Assembly (NCBI RefSeq): GCF_030708455.1
Contig: NZ_JAUYWF010000012.1
Location: 1 to 64,000, forward strand
DNA: 64,000 nucleotides
Direction of reading: 5' to 3'
Origin: Halomonas sp. SSL-5
Lineage (GTDB): Bacteria; Pseudomonadota; Gammaproteobacteria; Pseudomonadales; Halomonadaceae
Positions 45,839-55,085 of the stretch are shown piece after piece. Position numbers and translations under genes: made by a program. The notes beneath the pieces were generated by a model. The model ran no database searches. It was not told where the DNA came from and saw only the letters and a list, made by a program, of their open reading frames with translations. How positions within the stretch are numbered: position 1 is the first letter of the stretch; the number at the start of each line of letters is the position of its first letter.

Positions 45839-47566
45839 TCAGCTGACAGCGTCGTCTGCCGGGCTTGGCTTGAGCGCCTGCCAGGCGGCATAGGTGCTGA
45901 GGAATACCCGGCCGGTCAGGTCATCCAGGAAGTCGCTGCGCTTCAGGCGGTCCATCACCGGGCCCTTGACCTCGGCCAGGTGCAGCGTGACCTCCGCCTC
46001 GCGCAGGCGTTCGTTGATGGCGTCCAGGCTCTCCAGCGCCGAGGCATCGATCAGGTTGACCGCCGAGCAGATCAGCACCACGTGTTCCAGGCCGGGCTGG
46101 CGGGCCACCATGTGCAGCACCGTGTCCTCGAGGTAGCGGGCATTAGCGAAATAGAGGCTCTCGTCGATGCGCAGGAAGGCGACATCGGTCAGCGTCTCGA
46201 CCTCGTGGCGTCCGGTGCTTCTGAAGTGCTCGGTGTCGGGAATCCGACCCACCACGGCGCTGTGGGGACGGCTGGTGCGATACAGGAAGAGGCCGATGGA
46301 GAGCACCACGCCTGAGATGATGCCGGCCTCTACCCCCTCCACCAGGGTCAGCAGGATGGTCACCGCCATGGCCGAGAAGTCACTGCGCGAGTAGCGCCAG
46401 GTCTGGCGAATCAGCGGGATATCGACCAGGGTGAGGATCGCCACGGTGATGGTGGCGGCCAGGGTGGCGATGGGCAGGTGGTGCAGCAGCGGAGTAAACA
46501 GCAGCGTCACCAGGCCGATGCCCAGGGCGGCGAAGAGCCCGGCCAGCGGCGTCTGGGCACCCGCCTCGTCGTTGATCACGGTGCGCGAGAGACCGCCGGT
46601 GACCGGCATGCCGGCGGTGAAGGCCGCGGCCAGGTTGGCACCGCCCAGCCCGACCAGCTCCTGGTTGGGGGAGATGCGCTGGCGGCGCTTGGCGGCGAGC
46701 ATCTGGGCCATGGAGATCGACTCCACGAAGCCCACCACGCTGATCAGCAGTGCCGGAATCAGCAGCGCGCGCCACAGCGTCAGGTCCATGCTCGGCAGGG
46801 TCAGCGGCGGCAGCCCGGCGGGAATGGCGCCGACCACGGCGACGCCGCGTTCGGCGAGCCTCAGGTGCCAGCTGAGCAGGGTGGTGGCGAGCACCGCCAG
46901 CACCGGGCCGCTGCGCGCCACCAGGCCGGCGGTGGAGGCGGCGAGGCCGAGTTTCGTCAGCACGCGGCTGGCATGGCGGCGACTGACGATCAGGAAGAGC
47001 AGGGTGCCCAGGCCCATCGCCAGCGTGGGCCAGTGCAGGCGATGGAGCTGGCCGGCGAGGCTGGTCAGCAGGTCGAGGGCGTTGTAGCCGCTGGCCGAGA
47101 TGCCTGCCAGATGGGCCATCTGGCTGATGGCGATCAGCAGGGCCGACGAGGAGAGGAAGCCGGCGATCACCGGGTGGCTCAGGAAGTTGGCGAAGAAGCC
47201 CAGGCGCAGCAGGCCCATGGCGACCAGCATCGCGCCGGAGAGCAACGACAGCACCAGCGCCGCCTGCAGGTAGGCCTCACTGCCCGGCGTGGCCACATTG
47301 GCGAGCGCCGCGCCGGTCATCAGCGCGATGATCGCCACGGGGCCGATCGCCAGGGTGCGGCTGGTGCCGAGCAGGGCGTAGAGCACCGCCGGCAGCAGGC
47401 TGGCGTAGAGCCCCACCACGGCGGGCAGCCCGGCGAGCAGCGCATAGGCCAGCGACTGGGGGATCACCATCACGGTGACGATAACCCCCGCCAGCAGGTC
47501 GGCGCCCAGCAGGCGTCGGTTGTAGTGGGGCAGCCAGGTCAGTACCGGCAGATAGCGCTTGAGCAT
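45839..47566 (-). CDS. SulP-family anion (sulfate) permease with STAS domain
   Basis: 575 residues from the ATG at 47566. This start gives the usual MLKRYLPVL opening with AGGGA nearby; an ATG at 47599 would add 11 residues. Roughly 12-14 membrane segments contain the SLC26/SulP motifs VIPQSLAYALLAGLP and GLGGANLAAAFTAGMPVTGG. A cytoplasmic STAS domain occupies the last 130 residues, with a conserved Asp-Ser-Ala-type loop (NLIDASALESLD). It probably moves sulfate or another inorganic anion by sodium or proton symport. It is divergent from metY, consistent with a sulfur-assimilation link. Confidence 0.88.
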   Translation of the reverse strand: MLKRYLPVLTWLPHYNRRLLGADLLAGVIVTVMVIPQSLAYALLAGLPAVVGLYASLLPAVLYALLGTSRTLAIGPVAIIALMTGAALANVATPGSEAYLQAALVLSLLSGAMLVAMGLLRLGFFANFLSHPVIAGFLSSSALLIAISQMAHLAGISASGYNALDLLTSLAGQLHRLHWPTLAMGLGTLLFLIVSRRHASRVLTKLGLAASTAGLVARSGPVLAVLATTLLSWHLRLAERGVAVVGAIPAGLPPLTLPSMDLTLWRALLIPALLISVVGFVESISMAQMLAAKRRQRISPNQELVGLGGANLAAAFTAGMPVTGGLSRTVINDEAGAQTPLAGLFAALGIGLVTLLFTPLLHHLPIATLAATITVAILTLVDIPLIRQTWRYSRSDFSAMAVTILLTLVEGVEAGIISGVVLSIGLFLYRTSRPHSAVVGRIPDTEHFRSTGRHEVETLTDVAFLRIDESLYFANARYLEDTVLHMVARQPGLEHVVLICSAVNLIDASALESLDAINERLREAEVTLHLAEVKGPVMDRLKRSDFLDDLTGRVFLSTYAAWQALKPSPADDAVS

Positions 47567-47651
47567 CCTGTCCCTGATCGGCTTGGAGGAATAAGCCATT
47601 AGCCTAAACGATATTAGTGCTCGCGTTCAGGGTTGGTTAGCATCGAGTGAA

Positions 47652-47674
47652 ACAGGCCTGCCGGCCAGGCCTGT
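47652..47674. promoter_or_regulatory. Palindrome in the sulP-metY divergent spacer
   Basis: ACAGGCCTG (47652-47660) and CAGGCCTGT (47666-47674) are perfect 9-bp arms with a 5-base centre, 53 bases before metY. It may be an operator or an mRNA hairpin in the metY leader. It does not match any riboswitch or methionine-regulator site that I recognise. Confidence 0.45.
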
Positions 47675-47726
47675 GCAGGCCACGACAAACCCCTGACAAG
47701 ATACCCACCACACGCAAGGACACGCC

Positions 47727-49001
47727 ATGCAACGCGAGACCATCGCCCTCCATCACGGCTATGCCCCCGACGACCAGCACGCGGTGGCGGTGCCGATCCA
47801 CCAGACCACCTCCTTTGCCTTCGACAGCGCCCAGCACGCCGCGGACCTCTTCGACCTCAAGGTCGAGGGCAACATCTACTCGCGGATCATGAACCCCACC
47901 TGCGCCGTGCTCGAGCAGCGCGTGGCGGCGCTGGAGGGCGGCATCGCCGGCCTGGCAATGGCCTCGGGCATGGCGGCGATCACCGCTGCCATTCAGACCA
48001 TCGCCGAGGCGGGCGACAATATCGTCTCCATCAGCGAGCTCTACGGCGGCACCTACAACCTCTTCGCCCACACCCTGCCGCGCCAGGGCATCGAGGTGCG
48101 CTTCGCCGACAAGGACGACCTGGCCGGCCTCGAGGGGCTGATCGACGAGCGCACCAAGGCGGTGTTCTGCGAGAGTGTCGGCAACCCCTCCGGCGGCGTG
48201 GTGGACATGCAGGCCCTGGCCGAGGTGGCCCATCGCCACGGCGTGCCGGTGATCGTCGACAACACGGTCCCCACCCCCTTCCTGTGGCGCCCCATCGAGC
48301 ACGGTGCGGACATCGTGATCCACTCGGCCACCAAGTACATCGGCGGGCATGGCACCACCGTGGGTGGGGTCATCGTCGACTCCGGCAAGTTTCCCTGGGC
48401 CGAGCACGCCGCGCGCTTCCCGCTGCTCAACGAGCCGGACGTCTCCTATCACGGCGTCTGCTATACCCGCGACCTGGGCGAGGCGGCCTTCATCGGGCGG
48501 GCCCGGGTGGTGCCACTGCGCAACATGGGGGCGGCGCTCTCCGCCCAGGCGGCCTGGCAGCTGCTGCAGGGCCTCGAGACCCTGGGGCTGCGCATCGAGC
48601 GCATCTGCGAAAACACCCAGCGCATCGCCGAGTACCTGCAGGGCCACGACGCCGTGACCTGGGTCCACTACGCCGGCCTCGAGAGCCACAAGGACCACGC
48701 CCTGGCGCAGACGTACATGGGCGGGCGCGCCTCGGGGATCCTCAGCTTCGGCATCAAGGGCGGCCGCGAGGCCGGTGCACGCTTCTACGATGCCCTGGGC
48801 CTGGTGCTGCGCCTGGTCAATATCGGTGACGCCAAGACCTGCTCGTCGATCCCCGCCGCCACCACCCACCGCCAGCTCAACGACGAGGAGCTGGTCAGGG
48901 CGGGCGTGACGCCGGACATGGTGCGTCTCTCCATCGGCATAGAGCATGTCGACGACATCATCGCCGACCTGGACCAGGCGCTGGCGGCCAGCCAGGCCTG
49001 A
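47727..49001 (+). CDS. metY: O-acetylhomoserine sulfhydrylase (aminocarboxypropyltransferase)
   Basis: 424 residues, the typical MetY length and longer than the MetB/MetC relatives of around 390. It uses pyridoxal phosphate to make homocysteine from O-acetylhomoserine and sulfide. The PLP lysine is Lys203 in SATKYIGGHGT, and the SRIMNPT motif near the N-terminus is intact. AAGGA precedes the ATG. It is divergent from a SulP permease, suggesting linked sulfur acquisition and direct sulfhydrylation. Confidence 0.92.
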   Translation: MQRETIALHHGYAPDDQHAVAVPIHQTTSFAFDSAQHAADLFDLKVEGNIYSRIMNPTCAVLEQRVAALEGGIAGLAMASGMAAITAAIQTIAEAGDNIVSISELYGGTYNLFAHTLPRQGIEVRFADKDDLAGLEGLIDERTKAVFCESVGNPSGGVVDMQALAEVAHRHGVPVIVDNTVPTPFLWRPIEHGADIVIHSATKYIGGHGTTVGGVIVDSGKFPWAEHAARFPLLNEPDVSYHGVCYTRDLGEAAFIGRARVVPLRNMGAALSAQAAWQLLQGLETLGLRIERICENTQRIAEYLQGHDAVTWVHYAGLESHKDHALAQTYMGGRASGILSFGIKGGREAGARFYDALGLVLRLVNIGDAKTCSSIPAATTHRQLNDEELVRAGVTPDMVRLSIGIEHVDDIIADLDQALAASQA

Positions 49002-49035
49002 GAGCCCCTTTAGGACCGATGCTCCAATGGCTGCA

Positions 49036-49080
49036 GTAGGAGGGATGCTCCGCATCGCGACGGGAGGGCGAAGCCCTCCC
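49036..49080. repeat. REP-like palindromic element
   Basis: A GTAGGAG head (49036-49042) precedes GATGC-TCC-GCATC (49044-49056) and CGCGA. A second hairpin, GGGAGGGC-GAA-GCCCTCCC (49062-49080), follows with a perfect 8-bp stem. The GTAGGAG...CGCGA layout matches pseudomonad-type REP sequences as I recall them. It lies between the ends of metY and rarD, the usual location for such elements, and may also stop both transcripts. Confidence 0.6.
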
Positions 49081-49087
49081 ATGCAGT

Positions 49088-50005
49088 TTATTGCCTTGCC
49101 GGCTTCGGGACCTCACGCGGACGGCTCTGCCATGCCGACCAGGAGTAGAGGGCCAGACCCGTCCAGATCATCACGAAGGTGGCCAGCTGGACGCCGGAGA
49201 GCGGCTCGCCGAACACCAGCAGGGCAATCAGGAACTGGATGGTGGGGTTGAGGTACATCAGGAAGCCCAGGGTCGCCAGGCGCAGGCGCCGGGCGGCCCC
49301 GGCGAAGGCGAGCAGCGGCAGGGCGGTGATCACCCCGCTGGCGATCAGCAGCAGGGTGGTACGCGAGTCGGCCAGGAAATGCGAGAGCTCGACCTGGGTC
49401 AGCCAACCCAGGGCCATCAGGCTCAGCGGCAGCAGCAGCAGGGTCTCCACGAACAGCCCCGACAGGCCGTCCAGGGGCACCTGCTTGCGCAGCAGGCCGT
49501 AGGTGCCGAAGGAGAAGGCCAGCGCCAGGCTGATCCACGGGAGCTCGCCCAGCATCACCAGCTGCAGGACGATCGCCAGCGCGGCCAGCGCCACCGCCAC
49601 CGCCTGCAGGCGGTGCATCGTCTCGCGCAGCACCAGCATGCCCAGGGCCACGTTGACCAGCGGGGTCATGAAGTAGCCGAGACTGGCCTGGAGCACATGG
49701 CGGGTCTCCACCGAGTAGATATAGAGCCCCCAGTTGAAGGCGATCAGCAGCGCACACCCCAGCACCCGTCCCAGGCGCCGCGGCTGGCCCAGGGCCTCGC
49801 GGATCGGTGCCCAGCGCCCGAGCAGGGTCACCAAGCCGACCAGGAACAGGCACGACCAGAGCACCCGGTGGATCAGGATCTCGAAGGCGGGCACTCCGTC
49901 GAAGAGCGCGAAGAAAAGCGGGAAGCAGCCCCACATGGTGTAGGCGGCCAGCCCGAACATGACGCCCTGGCGGGCTTCCGTGTCGGCGGTGGGCGTGGTG
50001 GTCAT
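49088..50005 (-). CDS. rarD: RarD protein (EamA-type permease)
   Basis: 305 residues with ten predicted membrane helices in two EamA repeats. The opening GVMFGLAAYTMWGCFPLFF, then HRVLWSCLFL and NWGLYIYSVETRHVLQASLGY, are diagnostic for RarD. The function is a putative metabolite or chloramphenicol-sensitivity permease in the inner membrane; the physiological substrate is unknown. GAGGCCCAAG precedes the ATG. It is convergent with metY and divergent from the hydrolase gene. Confidence 0.92.
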   Translation of the reverse strand: MTTTPTADTEARQGVMFGLAAYTMWGCFPLFFALFDGVPAFEILIHRVLWSCLFLVGLVTLLGRWAPIREALGQPRRLGRVLGCALLIAFNWGLYIYSVETRHVLQASLGYFMTPLVNVALGMLVLRETMHRLQAVAVALAALAIVLQLVMLGELPWISLALAFSFGTYGLLRKQVPLDGLSGLFVETLLLLPLSLMALGWLTQVELSHFLADSRTTLLLIASGVITALPLLAFAGAARRLRLATLGFLMYLNPTIQFLIALLVFGEPLSGVQLATFVMIWTGLALYSWSAWQSRPREVPKPARQ

Positions 50006-50136
50006 CTTGGGCCTCGTTGGGGATCAGGCTGCCAACTTAGCAGCCTATGGGGTGCCATTCCACGGCGCCGGCTGACGCTGGTCGCTACTCTGGGGTAGTC
50101 TGGGCGCCATTATCGTCACCGCAGAGGGCAAAACCG

Positions 50137-50952
50137 ATGAGCGAGCTGAGAACGACCCTGGTGCAGTGTGACCTGCGCTGGGAGGATCCGGCGGCCAACT
50201 GCCGGATGCTGGAGGAGACCCTGGGCGACCTCGGCGGCGAGCACACCGACCTGATCGTGCTGCCGGAGATGTTCGCCACCGGCTTCACCATGAACTCCCG
50301 GGAGATGGCCGAGCCCATGGAGGAGAGCCCCACCGTGGCCTGGCTGCGCGAGCAGGCCTGGCAGCGGGGCTGCGTGGTCACCGGTAGCGTGGCGATCGTC
50401 GAGCATGGCGACTACTTCAATCGCCTGGTGTGGGCGAGGCCGGATGGCTCCTGCGCCACCTACGACAAGCGCCACCTGTTCCGCATGGCCGGTGAGCACG
50501 AGCGCTACGCCATGGGCCACGAGCGGGTGATCGTCGAGCTCAAGGGGTTCCGCATCCTGTTAAGCGTCTGCTATGACCTGCGCTTCCCGGTGTGGCTGCG
50601 TCAGCAGCCCGGCCCGGGCGAGCACTTCGAGTACGACGCCCTGCTGTGCGTGGCCAACTGGCCGGCGCCGCGTCGCCACCCGTGGCGTGTCCTGCTGCAG
50701 GCCCGGGCCATCGAGAACCTGTGCCCGGTGATCGGCGTGAATCGCGTCGGCGAGGACGCCAAGGGGCTGCCCTATGCCGGCGACTCCATGCTGATCGACG
50801 TCAAGGGCGAGGCGCTGATCGACGAGCCCGAGGGCGTTGCCTTCATCAAGACCGCCAGCCTCTCCCTGGAGGAGCTGCGGGCGTTTCGCGACAAGTTTCC
50901 CGCCTGGCGCGATGCCGACCACTTCTCGCTTTCCGACGGGGTGGGTAGCTGA
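50137..50952 (+). CDS. Nitrilase-superfamily amidohydrolase (YafV/omega-amidase-like)
   Basis: 271 residues. The catalytic triad is visible as Glu44 in LPEMF, Lys111 in YDKRHLF and Cys145 in SVCYDLRFP. The context GEHERYAMG and the YDLRFP motif are typical of YafV-like omega-amidases, which hydrolyse 2-oxoglutaramate and succinamate analogues arising in methionine salvage. It begins with ATG at 50137 after GAGGGC and overlaps rsuA by TGATG. No other salvage genes are nearby. Confidence 0.87.
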   Translation: MSELRTTLVQCDLRWEDPAANCRMLEETLGDLGGEHTDLIVLPEMFATGFTMNSREMAEPMEESPTVAWLREQAWQRGCVVTGSVAIVEHGDYFNRLVWARPDGSCATYDKRHLFRMAGEHERYAMGHERVIVELKGFRILLSVCYDLRFPVWLRQQPGPGEHFEYDALLCVANWPAPRRHPWRVLLQARAIENLCPVIGVNRVGEDAKGLPYAGDSMLIDVKGEALIDEPEGVAFIKTASLSLEELRAFRDKFPAWRDADHFSLSDGVGS

Positions 50953-51650
50953 TGCGCCTCGATCGTTTCCTGAGTGAATCCACCGAGCTCACCCGCAGCC
51001 TGGCCAAGAAGGCGATGCATCGCGGCGAGGTCTCCATCGACGGCGAGGTCATCAAGAACCCGGCCACCCAGGTGGGCGAGGCCAGCCGGGTGACCTGGAA
51101 CGGCGAGCCGCTTGCCCTGGTGGGGCTGCGCTATGTGATGCTGCACAAGCCGGGTGGGGTGGAGTGCACCGCACGGCGCACCCTCTATCCGCGGGCCATC
51201 GACCTGATCGAGCTGCCCATGCTCGAGCGCCTGCAGACGGTGGGGCGCCTGGATGTGGACACCACCGGCCTGGTGCTGCTCACCGACGACGGCCAGTGGT
51301 CGCATCGGGTCACCTCGCCCAAGCGTCGCTGTGGCAAGGTCTACCGGGTCACCCTGGCCGAGCCGCTCGAGGGGGCCGCTCTCGATGACGCCATCGCCCG
51401 CTTCGCCGAGGGGCTACTGCTCGACGGCGAGGAGAAACCCACCCGCCCCGCCGAGCTCGCCATGCGCGAGCCGACCATCGCCGAGCTGACCCTCTTCGAG
51501 GGCAAGTATCACCAGGTGAAGCGCATGTTCGCGGCCATCGGCCACCATGTGGTCGCCCTGCACCGCGAATCCATCGGTCCGCTCTCCCTGGACGAGCTGC
51601 CCGAGGGGGAGTGGCGCGAGCTGAGCGAGGAGGAGGTGGCCGCCTTCTAG
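50952..51650 (+). CDS. rsuA: 16S rRNA pseudouridine(516) synthase
   Basis: 232 residues, like E. coli RsuA (231). An S4 RNA-binding domain at about 1-55 is followed by the pseudouridine synthase domain. The catalytic aspartate is Asp101 in GRLDVDTTGL. KVYRVTL and EGKYHQVKRMF are also family motifs. It modifies U516 of 16S rRNA during 30S assembly. The start shares one base with the previous stop, and the end overlaps the convergent GGDEF gene by four bases. Confidence 0.93.
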   Translation: MRLDRFLSESTELTRSLAKKAMHRGEVSIDGEVIKNPATQVGEASRVTWNGEPLALVGLRYVMLHKPGGVECTARRTLYPRAIDLIELPMLERLQTVGRLDVDTTGLVLLTDDGQWSHRVTSPKRRCGKVYRVTLAEPLEGAALDDAIARFAEGLLLDGEEKPTRPAELAMREPTIAELTLFEGKYHQVKRMFAAIGHHVVALHRESIGPLSLDELPEGEWRELSEEEVAAF

Positions 51651-53419
51651 CCGGCGGCGGCCGGCGGCAGGGTCTCGGTGGTTCGCGCCGACCAGGTGGC
51701 GCTGCGATTGCGCCCCTGGTGCTTGGCCTGGTAGAGCGCCTTGTCGGCGAGCCCCAGCAGGGCGATGGGTTCCCGGGCATGACAGGGATAGGTCGCCACG
51801 CCGCATGACAGCGTGATGCCGGGCAGGGCGATATCCCCATGGCTCAGCACCAGCTCCTTGGCCCGCGCGACCAGCTCCCGGGCGCGGGCCTCGGCGCGCT
51901 CGGTAGTCGCACCGGGCAGCAGCGCCACGAACTCCTCGCCGCCCAGCCGGCACACCACGTCGGCATTGCGGAAGTGGTCATGAAGCAGCTCGGCCACCGC
52001 CATCAGCACGCTGTCCCCCGCCTCGTGACCGTACTGGTCGTTGATCTGCTTGAAGTGGTCCAGGTCGATCATGATCAGCGACAGCGGCGCCCCGTCGCGG
52101 TCGGCGCGGCTCGCCTCGTGCTGCATCAGCTCGTCGAAGTAGCGGCGATTCTTGAGCCCGGTGAGCGGGTCCTCGTAGGAGAAGCCCTCGAGCTTGCGCA
52201 CCAGGCAGTCGAGCTCGGCGGTGCGCTCGCGGACCTGCTCCTCCAGGCGCCGATTGAGGCGCGACAGCTGGCGCTGGGTGCGGCGATAGTGCCACAGCGA
52301 TACCCCGACGATGGCCAGCGAGAAGGCCAGCAGGCCCAGGCTGACCGGCACCTTGCGCCAGGCTACCAGGCCATGGGCGACCGCCATGTCGGCCAGCAGC
52401 AGCAGGGCGATCAGCGCGAAGCTGCCGATGATCCAGCGCTGCTCGCCATTCAGGCGGCCCAGCCGCCAACCGGCCAGCACCAGCATCAGGGGCAGGGTGA
52501 TTGCCAGCAGCAGGTCGAAGGGAGGGAAGGTCGCGGCGATGCTGACGCGCCCGGTGAGGATCAGGCCCAGGGCGCCCGCGAGATAGGCCAGGTGCAGCCG
52601 CCATACCCCCTGCATCCAGCGCCGTGGCCATCCCTCCAGCCAGTGGGCCAGCAGCAGGCCCATCGCCACCGGCAGGGTGAAGTAGCCGGCGGCGGCGATG
52701 CCGTCCCAGAGCAGCGGCCGGTTGAGCATCAGCTGGCTGAACTGGGTCTCGGCCAGGATCATGGCACCGGCGGCCAGCGAGAAGAGGGCCACGGCGGCGA
52801 GACTCTGGCGCTGGGCACCGGTGGCGGCGAAGCCCCCGGCCAGTAGCGCCAGGAGCAGCGAGACGCCGGCTATCACCACGTCGTCCCAGGCACGCTGCAC
52901 GATCATGGTCAGGGCGTCGAGGCGATCCATCAGCTTGACCTCGCCCCACAGGCCGATATCGGCGTAGTCGGAGAAGACCCTGACATGTAGCGTCTTGCCG
53001 GCGAAGTCCTCCGGCAGCTCGATCAGGTGCCAGGGCCAGCCGGCGAAGCGTCCGCGGCCCTGGTCATCGAACTCGCCATACTGGTAGAGCGGCTCCCCGT
53101 CGAGGTAGAACTGGGCGATCAGGTCGATGCTGTAGATATAGATCACCGGGTCGCGCCACTCTCCCTCGGGAAGCACCGTGCGCAACCACAGGTGCTCGTG
53201 GCCGGCTCGGCCCGGGGGGTTGGACGGGAAGTCGATGGCACGCCAATCGCCGCCGCCGGCGTCATCGAGCCAGGCGGGGGTGCCCGAGGCATCCCGGGGA
53301 GAGTCTCCCCAGCGCCACTCCCAGCCGGTCAAGTCCCTGGGCGGCGCCGTGGCGGCAAGCAGTGCCTCGCACAGCAGCAGGCTCAGCAGTAAAGTGCCAG
53401 CAAGAATCGCGCGGCGCAT
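51647..53419 (-). CDS. Membrane-bound GGDEF diguanylate cyclase with periplasmic sensor region
   Basis: 590 residues from the ATG at 53419, where a signal-like hydrophobic N-terminus begins. A periplasmic domain of about 150 residues (beta-rich, with HLWLRTVLPEGEW) resembles 7TMR-DISM sensor modules, followed by about seven membrane helices (185-375), a short coiled coil and the GGDEF domain. The active-site motif is GGEEF at 493-497, a functional variant. An inhibitory RxxD site (RNAD, 484-487) lies five residues upstream, so product inhibition by c-di-GMP is expected. The signal sensed is unknown. Confidence 0.88.
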   Translation of the reverse strand: MRRAILAGTLLLSLLLCEALLAATAPPRDLTGWEWRWGDSPRDASGTPAWLDDAGGGDWRAIDFPSNPPGRAGHEHLWLRTVLPEGEWRDPVIYIYSIDLIAQFYLDGEPLYQYGEFDDQGRGRFAGWPWHLIELPEDFAGKTLHVRVFSDYADIGLWGEVKLMDRLDALTMIVQRAWDDVVIAGVSLLLALLAGGFAATGAQRQSLAAVALFSLAAGAMILAETQFSQLMLNRPLLWDGIAAAGYFTLPVAMGLLLAHWLEGWPRRWMQGVWRLHLAYLAGALGLILTGRVSIAATFPPFDLLLAITLPLMLVLAGWRLGRLNGEQRWIIGSFALIALLLLADMAVAHGLVAWRKVPVSLGLLAFSLAIVGVSLWHYRRTQRQLSRLNRRLEEQVRERTAELDCLVRKLEGFSYEDPLTGLKNRRYFDELMQHEASRADRDGAPLSLIMIDLDHFKQINDQYGHEAGDSVLMAVAELLHDHFRNADVVCRLGGEEFVALLPGATTERAEARARELVARAKELVLSHGDIALPGITLSCGVATYPCHAREPIALLGLADKALYQAKHQGRNRSATWSARTTETLPPAAAG

Positions 53420-53498
53420 CGCAGCCCCATCGGTGTGAAGAGTGCGCCGAGTATAGGCCAGGGCGCGGGCCGCGGCCCTGTTCAAATGGAGGGGGCCA

Positions 53499-55085
53499 TC
53501 AACGCATGCCGGGTGCCAGGCCGGCGGCCTTGACCAGCGCCCGGGTATAGTCGCTTCGCGGGTTGGCCAGCACCGCGAGGCACTCTCCCTCCTCGATCAA
53601 CTCGCCCTCCTTGAGCACCATGATGCGATGCGCCATGGCGCGCACCACGGCGAGGTCGTGACTGATGAAGAGGTAGCTCATGCCGCGGCGCGCCTGGAGG
53701 TCGCGCAGCAGGGAGACCAGCTGCTTCTGCACGGTGCGGTCGAGCGCCGAGGTGGGCTCGTCGAGCACCAGCAGGGCGGGTTCGAGGATGATCGCCCGAG
53801 CCACGGCGATGCGCTGGCGCTGACCGCCGGAGAACTCGTGGGGATAGCGGTCGGCGCAGTCGGCCGGCAGACCCACCTCGCGCAGGGTATCGGCCACCCG
53901 GCGGCGGACCTCGGATTCCGCCAGCTCGGGGTGGTGGAAGCGCAGCCCCTCGCTGACGATCTCGGCGACCGGCAGGCGGGGGGAGAGCGAGCCATAGGGG
54001 TCCTGGAAGACGATCTGCACGCGCTGGCGCATGCGCCGCAGGGCACCGCCCGACAGGGTGTCCAGGCGGGTATCGTCGAGGTGTATCTCGCCGTGGCTCT
54101 CCACCAGGCGCAGCAGCGCCATGGCAAGCGTCGTCTTGCCGGAACCGGACTCGCCGACGATGCCCAGCGTCTCGCCACGGCCGAGGGTAAGCGACAACGG
54201 CCGGACCGCCTCGAAGGCGGGCGGGCGCGGCATGAAGAGCTTCTTGGGGCGCTGGAAGCGCACGCCCAGGCCGTCGGCGCGCAGCAGCGATTGCCCCGCG
54301 ACTGACGGCACGGGACGGCCCTCGGGCTCGGCCGCCAGCAGGGTGCGGGTGTAGGCGCTCTGGGGCGAGGCGAACACACGCTCCACCGGCCCCGTCTCCT
54401 GCTCGCGTCCCTGGAAGAGCACGCAGACCCGGTCGGCGTGGCGGCGCACCAGGTTGAGGTCGTGGGTGATGAACAGCATGCCCATGCCGTGGCGGTCACG
54501 CAGCTCGGCGAGCAGGGCGAGGATCTCCTGCTGCACGGTGACGTCCAGCGCCGTGGTCGGCTCGTCGGCGATCAGCAGCTCCGGGTCATTGGCGATGGCC
54601 ATGGCGATCATCACCCGCTGGCGCTGTCCGCCGGAGAGCTGGTGGGGCCAGGCGTCGACCAGCTCCTCGGCGCGCGGCAGCTTCACCTGGGTCAGCAGTT
54701 CGATGACTCGCGCACGCGCCGCGCGCCCGGAGAGTCCCCGGTGCAGGCGCAGGGTCTCGCCGATCTGCTTGCCCACGGTATGCAGGGGGTTGAGCGAGGT
54801 CATCGGTTCCTGGAACACGAAGCCCACCCGGCCGCCGCGCAGGCCCTGCCAGTCACGGTGGCGCAGGCGCGCCAGGTCGGTGTCGACCAGGGTTCGCCCG
54901 CCGCTGACGCTGGCATTGCCCGGCAGCAGGTTCATGGCGCCCAGCGCCGACACCGATTTGCCGGAGCCGGACTCGCCCACCAGGGCCAGGGTCTCGCCGC
55001 GTCCGACGCTGAGGCTGAGCCGGTCGACCACGGTGACGCCGTCGAAGGCGACGGAGAACTCCTCGAGACGCAGCAGATCAGGCAT
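53499..55085 (-). CDS. yejF: Peptide ABC transporter ATP-binding protein with two ABC domains
   Basis: 528 residues, two fused ATPase domains as in YejF. Each half contains a Walker A of the form GESGSGKS/T, a signature LSGGQRQR or FSGGQRQR, and a Walker B (LLIADEPTTALD, LLVLDEPTSALD). It powers uptake of peptides such as microcin C through YejBE. The start overlaps the yejE end by 8 bases. It is the last gene of yejABEF read on the minus strand. Confidence 0.93.
   Translation of the reverse strand: MPDLLRLEEFSVAFDGVTVVDRLSLSVGRGETLALVGESGSGKSVSALGAMNLLPGNASVSGGRTLVDTDLARLRHRDWQGLRGGRVGFVFQEPMTSLNPLHTVGKQIGETLRLHRGLSGRAARARVIELLTQVKLPRAEELVDAWPHQLSGGQRQRVMIAMAIANDPELLIADEPTTALDVTVQQEILALLAELRDRHGMGMLFITHDLNLVRRHADRVCVLFQGREQETGPVERVFASPQSAYTRTLLAAEPEGRPVPSVAGQSLLRADGLGVRFQRPKKLFMPRPPAFEAVRPLSLTLGRGETLGIVGESGSGKTTLAMALLRLVESHGEIHLDDTRLDTLSGGALRRMRQRVQIVFQDPYGSLSPRLPVAEIVSEGLRFHHPELAESEVRRRVADTLREVGLPADCADRYPHEFSGGQRQRIAVARAIILEPALLVLDEPTSALDRTVQKQLVSLLRDLQARRGMSYLFISHDLAVVRAMAHRIMVLKEGELIEEGECLAVLANPRSDYTRALVKAAGLAPGMR

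Noticed and set aside
47600..47726. A SAM or SAH riboswitch before metY
   Set aside because: The 127-base spacer lacks the conserved cores of the SAM or SAH classes; only a simple palindrome is present.
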